DNA from: Lichina pygmaea
Lineage: Eukaryota > Ascomycota > Lichinomycetes > Lichinales > Lichinaceae
DNA length: 64,000 nucleotides
Reading direction: 5' to 3'
NCBI GenBank assembly: GCA_963422465.1
Contig: OY730172.1
Span: forward strand, 3,720,001 to 3,784,000
Shown here: positions 36,602 to 47,241 of the stretch, one piece after another
Layout of the letters: each line of letters begins with the position of its first letter
Numbering within the stretch: the stretch's first letter is position 1
Notes under the pieces: generated by a model
The model's input: the letters and a program-made list of their open reading frames with translations, nothing else
Databases searched by the model: none
What the model was told of the DNA's origin: nothing
Program-made: the position numbers and the translations under genes

Positions 36602-39502
36602 TCAGGCCTGTCCAAGAGCGGAGATGCGCGCGCCTGCAGGACGACGGATGAGCGGAGCGCTGCTGGGGTGTTTGCCGAGCCTAGTGGACGTGTTGGGCGC
36701 GTCGTCTGCGTCGAGGCTCTGACCGACGTGCTGTGCGCCCTCGTCGGCCGAGGACGCGGCCGCGGCGGCGGCGGCCTCGTCGTCGTCCTCGACAATCTTG
36801 GTCGGCAGGTCGGCGAACTGCTGCGAGTGTCGCTCCGGCGTCGTCGATTGCGAGTTGATCGACATGGACGTCGACGACCGGTGCACGAGGTCGGGCGTCG
36901 GCGGATACGGGCTGCTCCCGCCGTGCGGCGTCAGGAGCCGGCTGTCGCCGTCGTTTTCACCCGCATCGCTGGCCGTCGTCGACGGCGCCCGTCCGGTGAC
37001 GCCGTTCGTGTGGTGGTGGTCGTACTCCTCATCCTCGTCCGAGTGGAAGGCCGTGCCCCGGTGGAGGTGCTTGTCCGCGTCCGGCTCTGGCACGGCGTCG
37101 ACGCCGCGCGAGAGATGGAGCCCCTCGACCGCAGCGGCACACTGCTCCGAGATGTTCCGAATGATGTCGGCGATGGCGTCGGTCTTGTCCTGCAGGTGCC
37201 GATCGGCGACGTCGGTCAGGCTCATCTGCGATCCGGGCCGGATGTGCAGCGGGCTGCCGAAGAGTCGCCTCTCGAGCTCGGGCTGAACGCCTTCGGCGTC
37301 CATCAACTGGCCGTCCGCGGTGCTGGCGCGGCTGTACGCCCGAGACTCGGTGCGCCGGAAGCCGTGCAGGCTCGCGCGACGCACGGGCGTCGCCGGCGCC
37401 TCGGACGCGGTCTGGTGCTGGTGCTGGTGCTGGTGCTGCTCCCTCGGCGTCATCGACTCGGACCCGTCGTCCTCGGCGTAGTCCGAGAGCTCGGGGGCCC
37501 GGCTCAGCGAGCGGACAATGTGCTCCATGTGGTGAGCCTGTCCGTCGATGAGGCTGCGCAGGTGCACGACGACGCGTTGGGCCTCCTCCTTCTGACGCAG
37601 CATCGACGCGTTCTGCCGCTTGAGCGACGTCAGGTCCTTCTTGTTCTGCTTCCGCTCGCGCTCGAGCTCCTCGGCGACCTCCTGCTGCAGCAGCAGCGCC
37701 TCGAGCGCCTCGTCGCGTTGCTTCTCCGTGCCGTTGAGCCGGTGCGTGAGCCGGGTCGCGTCGTTCTTGTGCTGCTCGATGAGGCTCGTGAGGCGACGGT
37801 TCTCGCGCTTGGACTGCTCAATCTTGATCTTGAGGTCTTGCGTCTCTTTGGTGAGCTGCTCGACGAAGACTTGGAATTTGAGGAACTGAGCGCGGGTCAG
37901 CGTCGTTCGCTTTTTGGCGAACCCCCATCTTCGCCGTCGGCTCCACCCGCCCTCGCAGACTCACCTGTTGCTTCCAGTTCTCGAGCTCCTCGACGAGAAA
38001 GTTGTTGCGCTTGGTGACCTTGCTGATCTCGGTGTCCATGCGGCCCTTGGACGTGATGAAGTCCTGCCACGCGTCCTGGGCGTCCCGCGAGTACTGGTTG
38101 CGCTCGCGGATGATCTCGTTGAGATGCCGGGTCGAGACCTTGGTCGTCAAGGGCTTCTTTGCGCTTCCGCCGAAGATGGCCTTGAGCCCAGTGTTCCGTC
38201 CCTGGTGGTGTGCAAAGACACGTCAGCGCGTCGGTTTCATGCAAGGGCTCTTCCCCCCCCCCCCCCCCCCCCCCCCCCGGCGGGAGGGGAGGAGGAGGAG
38301 GAGGAGGAGGAGGAGGAGGAGGAGAGGGTGTGGGTGGGGGGTGGGGGGGGGGGTTGCGAGATGAATTGAGATTTACAACGGGAGCCTTACCGTCTTCTCG
38401 CAGACGTGGTCCATGACGGCCATGACCGAGTCCTGGTTCCACCAATCCGGCTCGGGCACGACGTCGACCGTGCCCCGCATGATGATGATCTGGCCGGCCG
38501 GCACGAGCTTGCCGCCGGCGTAGGCGGATCGGAGATGCGACGGAACGCCCGAGGGCGTGACGTCGCCGCGGAGGGCCTGGGTCAGCCGGTCGACCATCTT
38601 GCTCCGCTGGCCCGGCGAAAAGGCCGTGGGCGGGCTCGAGGTCAGGACAAAGTTGCGGTCGAGGTCGACGACCAAGGCGTCGGACGGGGCCGTGAAGAGA
38701 CTCCGGCACTCGGCCGAGGCGCCGAGGATGTACGGTCCCGGCTCCTGCACGAGCTCCTTCAGGTGGCGGGCGTGCACGACGGGCACGTACAGACCGCTCC
38801 ACTCGTAGACCCGGACGCAGAAGCGGACCGTCTCGGCCGCGACGGTGAGCATGGCCGGGTGGTGGCTGACGAAGACGATGCGACGGGCCGGCGACAGGGC
38901 GGCCTCGACGATGCCGACGATGTTGGGGATCGAGAGGCACGCGAACAGCGGCCACGAGGCAAAGTTCTGGAAGCCGGTGGTCGAGGACGGGAACTGGTAG
39001 CAGAGCGCGTAGTCCTTCATGTCGATGCGCACGAGGTCGTTGAGGCGGGGGGCCGGGAAGCTCAGGATGCGCGAGACCTCCTCGGCGTGGAACAGGTTCG
39101 TGGCCTTGTTCCAGTGGATCCACATGCCCCGGAGGTAGTCGCCGAGCAGGTCGTACAGCGGGTAGCGAGACAGGAAGCTCAGGCAGTAGGGTATCCAGTA
39201 CCTCTCGTCTCCGCAGTCGAAATAGTCCGCCTCGGTGCGTCGACGCAGGTCGCGGATCGTCTCGGCGCGCTTCTCGTCGGCGCGGGACCAGACGCGGAGG
39301 GCGATGCCGTACAGGGTCTGGGACGAGTCCTGCTGCAGCACGAAGGAGTGGTGCACGCAGTGCGGCTGCGTCCGTCCGGTGCAGATCTCGACGTCGTGGG
39401 GGAAACAAGCCTGCGCGAATCCTCTTAGTTTCTCGCCGCCGCCGTCGTCGCCGTCGTCGTCCGATCTCGTCTACCTCCACGAGATGGCGTTCCGGGAGGA
39501 GG

Positions 39503-39549
<47 letters not shown>

Positions 39550-39946
39550 GTCCTACCCTCATGGCCGAGTAGAGCGAACGGGCGACGTCGTTGTCCTGCT
39601 CGAGACGAGGGCTGCTGCCCAGGATCTCGGGGAGCCAGAACTGGCCGACGGCGCCCTTCATGTGCTGAATCTTGCCCTGGGCCGGCGACGGCGCCCGCAT
39701 CCATTGCGACGGCTCTCGGCCGACACCGCACACGAGATAGGCATGGGTCAGCGTCTTGGGCGCGCGCGGCGCGGCCCTGTTGGCGAGCGTCGACGGCAAC
39801 GGCTGGGCGATCCTAGAGTGGAGCGACGAGGTCCTGCTCGGGATGGCGAAGGCCAGATCGGCATGGTCCCTCGTCGTCGGTCGACCTTCACGATCGCTCG
39901 TGCGTGGCCGCACGAAGGAGCCATGGTTGCTCAACGACGACGGCAT
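36602..39946 (-). CDS. DENN-domain protein (candidate Rab exchange factor)
   Basis: Exons 39946-39557, 39410-38391, 38201-37965 and 37885-36602 give 976 residues. DENN proteins act as nucleotide-exchange factors for Rab GTPases. The tripartite domain starts near residue 45 (LTHAYLVCGVGREPSQW, HMKGAVGQFWLPEILGSSPR) and continues through FPHDVEICTGRTQPHCVHHS, FVLQQDSSQTLYGIALRVW, RYPLYDLLGDYLRGMW and ALVVDLDRNFVLTSSPP. A coiled coil follows (RHLNEIIRERNQYSRDAQDA, then KRENRRLTSLIEQHKNDAT). The C-terminal third is low-complexity with a HQHQHQHQ run and an Ala run. Three introns (146, 189 and 79 nt), all in phase 0; the first contains a GA/CT microsatellite, the second a 26-C run. The Rab substrate cannot be read from the sequence. 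Confidence 0.88.
38253..38325 (+). repeat. C homopolymer and GGA microsatellite in a DENN-gene intron
   Basis: A 26-C run (38253-38278) is followed by about twelve GGA units, all inside the intron 38390-38202. Confidence 0.9.
39505..39545 (+). repeat. GA dinucleotide microsatellite
   Basis: About 20 uninterrupted GA units lie in the first intron of the DENN gene. Confidence 0.92.
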
Positions 39947-40988
39947 CTCGGCGCGTCGTTCGGTTCGAGCTCGAGCGGATCTCTCTCTCTCCGTGAGCCG
40001 GCGAGCTGGATCCTTGTTCGAGCGGTGTTCCGGTGATCATGCCCTCGTCAACGCTTGGATCAGTTCTCGCCCACGGCCAAGGCAGGCGCTTGGCCCAAGA
40101 ACCGACGAGACTGGTAGGGTATCAATTCAATCCTCCAGAGAGGGTACGACTGGGAGAAGGGCAGTAGACAACAAGGAGGAGGAGGAGGAGGAGCAAAATA
40201 AGAGGGTCCCAGCGATATCCAAAATCGCGTGGGCAGCCGACCCGGCGCCGTCGGCGCCTCGGGTACGTATGTACTGTAGGGAATACCCGTACGCCAACAG
40301 CACGGCCCTGCTACCGTCGTCCGCGGGCCTATGCGACGACGCTCCGAATCTCGGCCGTGATGTGACATGTTCCCTTTCCGGCTCGTCTTCAGCCGAGCCT
40401 CGTCACCCTGTCGATATTCATCGCAAGCCGCTATGCCTCTTCTCCCCCCCCCCCCTGTGTGTTCCCCCGGCTGTTGATTTCTACAATGATCAATTAGCGT
40501 GTTTGGCCCCCCCCCCCCCCCCTCTACCCGCACACGGGCGAAGCAACAGCTCCAACAAAGTACGGACCGGGCAAACCGGGAAGGTGTCCCTGTCAGTCCC
40601 GACGCTAAGGCCGTCTCATCTTTTCCGACACTCTCGACAGCCGCTCTCTTTTCTTTCTTCCTTTTCTTGATGCGTCTCAGACATGGGTTCGGAGCGAGTG
40701 CAGAAACCCCCCCCCCCCCACTTCCCGATGCATTGTTAGGCTCTCGTGGGTCTCCGGGCCAGAGGATGTGCTGCGGCCTCGTACGCAGGCGAGCCTCAAG
40801 ATTAAGCACTCGGTGGCACTGTACGGCTCGGGTGTCCGAGCGTGCCGAGACAACGTGATGGTGTCGCCTTTGGCAGGTAGCTGAGTCAGCAAATGTATCA
40901 TAAGTGCCGAGGCGCTCTAGACCCGCTCGGCAGGAGGTCTTGACAGTGCACCAGAAGGCTCGAGAGCAGAGCCCTAAGGTGTCGATGG

Positions 40989-41402
40989 ATGTCATGCTAC
41001 GAGACGTGCCACCAACGTGGTCTGTTCGACGCCGGGCGAGCACCGACGTGCGTTGCGGATCGATGTTGTATCGTCGAAGTAGACTTGACCTGGATGCGAC
41101 CTCGACGACACGCTAGCGGACGATCGATGGGCTTTGGCAGAATTTCTGCATGGACGTCCTCGTCACGACGAACGAGTCGAGGGGGCCGTTCGGAGAAGTG
41201 CCCAGGAGGCTTGAGATCGCGGCGCAGCATGCGCCTGACATCCGTGGCGGCGCTGAAAGAGATGTTGAGCCAGTTTCGAGGTGGAGGGTGCCGACAGAGC
41301 GAGCCGTCGATTCGACGCCGCGGATGGTCCTTCGATTTCGACTTCTCAGAGGACGACGATGCGCCGGTCGATCAAGATCATGATGCGATGGACGATGCGT
41401 AG
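40989..41402 (+). CDS. Weak ORF with acidic C-terminus
   Basis: A 137-codon frame ends in an acidic stretch (FDFDFSEDDDAPVDQDHD) with coding-like composition. The N-terminal half is not convincing and may belong to a different frame. No family is recognised. Confidence 0.18.
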   Translation: MSCYETCHQRGLFDAGRAPTCVADRCCIVEVDLTWMRPRRHASGRSMGFGRISAWTSSSRRTSRGGRSEKCPGGLRSRRSMRLTSVAALKEMLSQFRGGGCRQSEPSIRRRGWSFDFDFSEDDDAPVDQDHDAMDDA

Positions 41403-42002
41403 GGAAGAGAGGATGCTCACAGCCTGGCGGATGGTGTGGACTGTTTGATACCGGACGAGTGACCCGAAAAACACAGCAAGGTTCTGATAGCAGAAAAAAC
41501 AACGATCCATCAGGACGCCCTCATGATTCATGCGACTGGCTTCTGAGGGACTTGATTAGCAGCGTCGTACTCAGTACATGAGGGGATACGTACCTCATAC
41601 CTCGTACTTCGTACCAGACGGCCTCTTCCGCGCCCAAGGCCGCACCGGCGTCGTCGATCCTCCACGACGGTAAGGCTTCGTTTCTGGGCCCCCGGTACGG
41701 GTACCGTAAAGGTTAAAGAGACCAGGGAGGGCGGACTCGAGGGGAGAGGGTCGAGCTAGTCTCCGAGCCCCGGTGCCGGCCGGCGCTGCCGTCCTGGGGG
41801 GCGGGTTCCTGAGATCCAAAGAGGGCCGTTGCATGACGGCGCATGGTTCCCTCGGCAGCGAACCCATCAAGGCCGATCTGAGGCCGAACCAAGCCCGGAA
41901 CCGAAGCCCGACCGTCCGAGGCGTACGGGATACTGTAAACATGCATTGTGAGCTGGGCTTGCCGGTAAGGAGGGAGGGGGGCAACTGCACCTACTCCGCA
42001 CT

Positions 42003-42563
42003 TCACTCGTCCCCCATGAGGCTGCCCATGCTGCATCGACGACGGTCACACGTATACTGTACGGAGTACGAGTAGCCTGCGCTGAGGGCCGTGGTTGCAT
42101 GCATGAACGCCTGCATCTCCATGCGCCTCCCGTCACCGTCGTCCACAACAAGCAGGAGCATCGACGAAACGACATCGTTCGATCCTGTCGTGCCACACCA
42201 ATGGCCCCTCCACTCCTTCCACCCTTCGAGGCGCTCGTCGGGGTCCCACCATGAGATGGAGTTAGCGATGGTACTCGTACGTAGAGCACCCATGGGCCGC
42301 TTCGGCGTGAGACAGGTTGTTGGTCTCGGCCACGATCTTGGAGATGATCGAGCCCGGCCGAGATGGACGCTCTCGCGGCCCCAGGGAAAGATCAGTCCGG
42401 CAAGAGATACCGTGGCCGCGATCCTGAAGCATTGGCTCTCTCTGCGAGTACTCGTACTCGTAGACGTGGGATCGACACGGGCCGTGACGGGGACGACATG
42501 GCCTGCAATAGGCGTGTCGACCACTCTCGCTAGGCTCCTGTTGACGGGGATATTAGTGGTCAA
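42003..42563 (-). CDS. Weak ORF, unknown
   Basis: A 186-codon frame with a moderately coding-like composition (DPDERLEGWKEWRGHWCG). It ends in a GTAC-rich patch. The opposite strand has a 161-codon frame over the same span, so either could be chance. Confidence 0.18.
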   Translation of the reverse strand: MTTNIPVNRSLARVVDTPIAGHVVPVTARVDPTSTSTSTRRESQCFRIAATVSLAGLIFPWGRESVHLGRARSSPRSWPRPTTCLTPKRPMGALRTSTIANSISWWDPDERLEGWKEWRGHWCGTTGSNDVVSSMLLLVVDDGDGRRMEMQAFMHATTALSAGYSYSVQYTCDRRRCSMGSLMGDE

Positions 42564-42974
42564 TCTCGCTAACTAAGGAGAAGGGTTCGGTGCCCCGGCG
42601 CTTACCGATGGCCAATGCAAGGGTTTCGGTACGTACAGTAAGCTTGGTAAAGTAGTCTGCGTATCTTAGTTTCGGCAGAGCGCCGACGCCATTGAAACAA
42701 GCAGTACGTACAGTACATACTTCCGTACGTACTTCGTACAGTAGTACTCCGTATGGATGTGTGATGATCCTAACAACCGTCGGCATGGGTAACTGGTACG
42801 GTAAACAGATCCGTTAGGACCTGATCGTTGGCTTCTGCCCTCTCCGCAGCCCCATCCAGTGTTGCGCAAGCCCGAGCTGCATGGCGTCGACATATCTCGT
42901 CACTGGAGGAGGAGGAGGAGGCCGGCAGAGGGATTGTGCCCCGACTTCCGTCTCGAAATCCGTAACCACGACCG

Positions 42975-43535
42975 TCATTTTGCTGCTCTGATTTTCTTGA
43001 TGCTCCGATAATGTCCCGTGCGAAACGTAGATCTGACGCCCGATGTCGCTACCAGGTAAAGACAGCCCAAGCCTCTCACCGTACGGACGTACGTACTGTA
43101 CGTACCGGTCTCGGCACTCGTACTCGTACGACAGTCTCGTAAAGCTCCCGACTGGAAGACGCTCGCCGTTGGAGCCAGGAACTGCGCACCCACGCACGGC
43201 AGTACCGTAGAACAGCGTCTGTTTCCTCCGGGCCACTCGGAACCGACGAGAACGACGAGATCGATTGCCGGCCGCCGTTCCGGTGAGGGCTTGGCCAGGA
43301 TCCCGACCTTCTGCGGCCCGGACGTGTCCCCGCCTCTCCGCGAGCCGAAGCTAAGATGGTGTGGACCGGCAGATCCTCGAGCTCCCTCCAGAACCGTCGA
43401 GGCCCTGGCTGTGAACCGGTCATCTGCCTCGACTTGGGGTATTGCGAAAGATCTTGCCTCATCGAAAGTCGAACCTAGTCGGTCGTTCTTGCGGAACCAT
43501 GTCCGTGTCGTTGCCGACGCCGTCGCTGCTCCCAA
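42975..43535 (-). CDS. Weak ORF, unknown
   Basis: A 186-codon frame with VLEGARGSAGPHHLSFGSRR and RRPAIDLVVLVGSEWPGG. The C-terminal part runs into GTAC repeats. I recognise no domain, and a 147-codon frame lies opposite. Confidence 0.18.
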   Translation of the reverse strand: MGAATASATTRTWFRKNDRLGSTFDEARSFAIPQVEADDRFTARASTVLEGARGSAGPHHLSFGSRRGGDTSGPQKVGILAKPSPERRPAIDLVVLVGSEWPGGNRRCSTVLPCVGAQFLAPTASVFQSGALRDCRTSTSAETGTYSTYVRTVRGLGCLYLVATSGVRSTFRTGHYRSIKKIRAAK

Positions 43536-44819
43536 GCCTACCAGAACTGATCAGCAGGACGAGAACCATCCGCACCAGGTCAACACCGTGGCACTAAGGA
43601 TTAAACGCAGCCCCAGCTCCTTCTGGAAAAGCCGACGTCCTTGGAGAATGTGCCGAAGTTCAACGGATGTACGAAAGTACGTTCACGTACGTAACGTACG
43701 GCATAGTTCTGCTGAAAGACCGGTAGCCAACTGAATCGTTCTGGGACGCCGACGGGCACAAACCTTACGGTACTGAGCAGCTTCATCACGACCTTTTCAT
43801 AGCCGTCCGAAACCGCCAATGCATTGCTCCCTGGCCGCTCAACGGTCTCTTCCACGTGCACTGCGAGTACTTCGAACGTGTCCGAAGAGCGGTTGGCGAG
43901 TCCGGCTCCGTTGTAGATACCAACCCCAGATTGCGAATGAGGACAAGAATCCAGAGCAACCAGAGGGGTGAGAAAGCACTTTGCGGTTTATCTTGTGCTG
44001 GCGTCTCTGAGCGGATCATTGCTTCAGATTCTGAAGTATTTTCATGATTTCAGGAGCGACCTGAAGAGCCTCGACGCACGCCTCCTGTCGAGAACGTTGT
44101 AGTCGCTTTGTAGGACAGCTACGACAACTCGATAAGAAAATGTTCCGATTGGCAAGAACGAGGATTGGACAAGGAGGCACCCTGAACGACTGGAGAGCAT
44201 CACGGCTTCTAGTTGCTGATAAGAATAAGCCGTAGTTGCCAGGGCGCAATCGATTGATACTACTTGGGTCTGGCCTAATTGATAGTCATCCGGAAGTGAA
44301 ACCCGATTCCGCTCCTCGACACCTGGTACCGTATCGGCTGATCGTCATCTTTGAGGTCTGTGATGACACTGCCTTCGTGACCGCCGGTGGTGGACGAGCC
44401 CACTTCGAAGGGTCCGTGTTTGACGTGGTAAGACATACGGTACCGTAGCTGCTTCAGTTATTGCATGAACTTTCTCAAGGCAGCTTTGCGCTAAAGACGG
44501 CTCTGCAAACGTTGGTGCTGATCTCATTCTCCCTGCAGCCACATTGAAGCACCCAAATGCCGCTGTCGTCGATCCTTCACGCGAACTTGTTCGCTGGCCT
44601 GTTCCAAGCGCCACGGAGCGTGAGCGCAATGCTCCGGCGTCAGGGACCCGCCCTCCTACGTCAAGAAGAGCGAGCTGGCGACGCCAGCTGCCGTCGATCG
44701 CCACTATAATTACGGTACCTGGTAGGAGTCGAGCGGCATCTGGACCGTGCGGAGCAAGATGTTCTTGAACGAGGCATGCCACCTCTCGTCCCGGGCGACT
44801 TCAACTTCAAAGGACGTCA

Positions 44820-45692
44820 CCTATGGCAAAGGGGGGAGCAGAACCTGTCGAACGCGTTGCAGCAAGCACGCGTCACGGTGGGAGAAGCCCCTGCAGGGTT
44901 GCAGCACCGCAAGCTGAACAGGACAAGGCTTGATCATCGGCCTGTATGAGGCCGGTGAAGATCCCTGCGAGTGGCTACTTGCTACAACCATTTTGCTGTC
45001 AGGACGAGGAGCATCACTTGGACGGTTGGATGGGTTGACGGACGGGGCCAGCGGTAGTTGGCGAAAGCAGCCTTTGACTGGTTGACCGTACCGTACATGA
45101 TGCCTACTACAAGGCCATGGAAGACAATGGCGCACAGCCACGTCCGAAACAACAAAAGCTGGACCTTCAAGAGCCTCGTGCAAGCATCAAAGCCCCATCC
45201 ACAGCAACAGCGACATTAGCCTCGCCAGATGTGCCATCAGCAGCTCTGATCGATGGCCAGCCAGCACCGGAAGAGCCACATGGCGATAGAGCGTGAGGTG
45301 CACGCATCGCAAACCCCACCCTGTATTTCTACCTACTTCATCTACAGACAGCTACGGTCGTTCCAGTACTTGTCCCCGTTTCTCCTCCCTCGACAATCAG
45401 AGATTGTCGAGGGACCGCGTCGTCTTGGAGATTACCACGTTCTACGCCCTTGCCAGATCCGCCCGATGCTCTACCTGCAGCTTTCATGGCGGAATCAAAA
45501 TACTTCTTGGAGCAGCTTGGGCAGTCCAAGGAGATGTCGCTGCTGCCCTTGGAGGAGGAGGAGGAGGAGGAGGAGGAGGAGGAGGAGGAGGAGGAGGAGG
45601 AGGAGGAGGAGGAGGAGGAGGAGGAGGAGGAGGAGCAGGCCTCGGTGGACCGAGCCACAAGACAGGCCAAGAGATCGCCATCTCCTCAATAG
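44820..45692 (+). pseudogene. Fragmented coding-like sequence with a poly-Glu end
   Basis: Successive plus-strand frames look coding but are separated by stops or frame changes: GLIIGLYEAGEDPCEWLLAT up to GASGSWRKQPLTG, then LVDRTVHDAYYKAMEDNG up to AALIDGQPAPEEPHGDRA (45078-45296), then ALPAAFMAESKYFLEQLGQS and SKEMSLLPLE followed by about 30 Glu (45450-45692). It may be a decayed gene or a gene with introns I could not place. No family is recognised. Confidence 0.28.
45551..45636 (+). repeat. GGA (GAG) microsatellite
   Basis: About 28 GGA units in a row, read as Glu in one frame of the flanking ORF and as poly-Gly or poly-Arg in the other two. Confidence 0.93.
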
Positions 45693-47241
45693 AGTCGCCA
45701 GGATCATGTGGTGGATACGAAACAGTAACTAGCTTCAGACGTGCAATACATTCTGGACATGTTGAACGAGGACAGCATGTCTGGTCTCGCTCAGCATCAA
45801 GAGTCGCCTTGGATCTACTTGCGTACACGCAGAGGCGAGGCGTGAGGTGTCTTTACAGGATCGCTGTCTACTCTACTCTGCCATGCCTTTGCAAGAGCTT
45901 ACGGAAATACTGTACATAGGTACGTAAACTTACCTCGTACGGTGGTGTGCAGCGTAACTCACAGCCTACGAGTAGACACTTCCTTGTCTGGTTCCAGGCA
46001 CAGCACAAGTTTAAGGTCATCCTACAGTAGCCGGGCACTGCCAGGCACGCTAGGCTACGTGCAGTACAAGTACCTACCTGCAAGTCGGACTCAAGCAGCC
46101 CTCTGCAGTACCTAGACTTGGCAACTACATATGTACGTATGTACATGTCATTGGTTGAAATCGGCGTAGTGTCACAAAAGTAACGCGAGATCTTTAGTGT
46201 ACAGTAACCGCTTTCCCTTGGACTTTTGAGGCCTTGCTGACTAACGTAGATAGACAGGAGCGCACGAGTACTGAGTACCTCGTTACTCGTAGTCGAGTCT
46301 GCCAGCCATCTTTCTCTTCAGAGAACCGTGGATGTACGTATTACTTCGGTAGCTCCGTACGATCGATGGATGCATATTGGTACACAATAAGATCGTGAGG
46401 TTTGTCGCATTACTTATGCTCACGGCGACTTGGAGCATTTTTAGGGGCCACGGGGCGGACTTTTACGAGTACGTACGATACGTACTCATTGCACAGAATT
46501 TGTCAGCAACGTAGTACAATCGTACCTCCGTGTCGTCAGGCACCGTAGGCCGGAGCCCGCAGCTGATGCGAGACGCGTGACTGTCAAGTACGTGTACTTA
46601 AGCCCAACGCCATAAGTTCCACGTCGACGCGGTACTGATACTCAGAGCTTGGTCACGCGCCCCTCCTAAGCGGTATCCGTGACGTAAGGGGGCATCGCGG
46701 ACCGGGAACGATCCAGACTTGCCTGACGTGTTTCGCCGCTGGTGTTTGTTTCCTCTATCATTCGCTAGTACTGGTGATGCTCTGGTTTGCACTGGCCTGA
46801 CTGGGTGGCTGCTTCTTCTGTCGTTCGTTCCCGCTTCATCCTCACTGCCTCGAATCCTCTCTGGCAGCTACATACGACCGGTTTTCCTCCTCGTTATTGC
46901 TCAAAGGCCTCCTGCTGCTGCACCACCACCACCACCACCACCACCACCACCCGCCGGATGACAGCAACGTCCGCCGTGAGAAGAACGATCCGTCCATCCT
47001 CGACGGAGAGCTGGACATACCGCTACCGCTGTAGCTCGTCCTAGGACCTCACGCCGTTGCGTCTCCTCGATCCGTGATTGGCGGCCGGCCTGGATGGAAT
47101 GCCACCTTGCACGAGCCTGGAAAGTTGGCGACCGCGAGTGGCTGTCTTCTGCAGCAACTGAGTCAAGCCAGCCGGGCGCTTCAAGCGGAGTTTCTTCAGG
47201 GCTACAGATCTCACGGCCGCCCATAGGACGTCCCCGATGCC
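45693..47241. promoter_or_regulatory. TBC gene upstream region with GTAC clusters
   Basis: GTAC-rich palindromes are dense at 45910-46145 and 46330-46600. A dispersed repeat fragment lies at 46357-46418 and a CCA microsatellite at 46920-46951. No gene is supported. Confidence 0.45.
46357..46418. repeat. Dispersed repeat fragment, copy 2
   Basis: This partners 31726-31787: two exact words of 14 and 19 bases with the same 43-base offset, the sequence between them diverged. Confidence 0.7.

Larger units (their letters stand above)
39947..44819. other. Gene-poor block with weak ORFs and GTAC palindromes
   Basis: C runs lie at 40445-40454, 40507-40522 and near 40711-40720. GTAC-rich palindromes cluster at 42040-42075, 42630-42745, 43078-43130 and 43675-43702. 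ORFs of up to 186 codons occur (listed separately where they look best) but none shows a known domain or intron structure. Confidence 0.45.

Noticed and set aside
37897-39480. 527-codon minus-strand ORF
   Set aside because: It lies in a different frame over DENN exons and reads through two introns with homopolymers; Arg/Pro-rich shadow.
29671-47241. Secondary-metabolite cluster or defence system in the gene-poor blocks
   Set aside because: I searched for polyketide or peptide synthetase, NLR, transposase and reverse-transcriptase motifs by eye and saw none.
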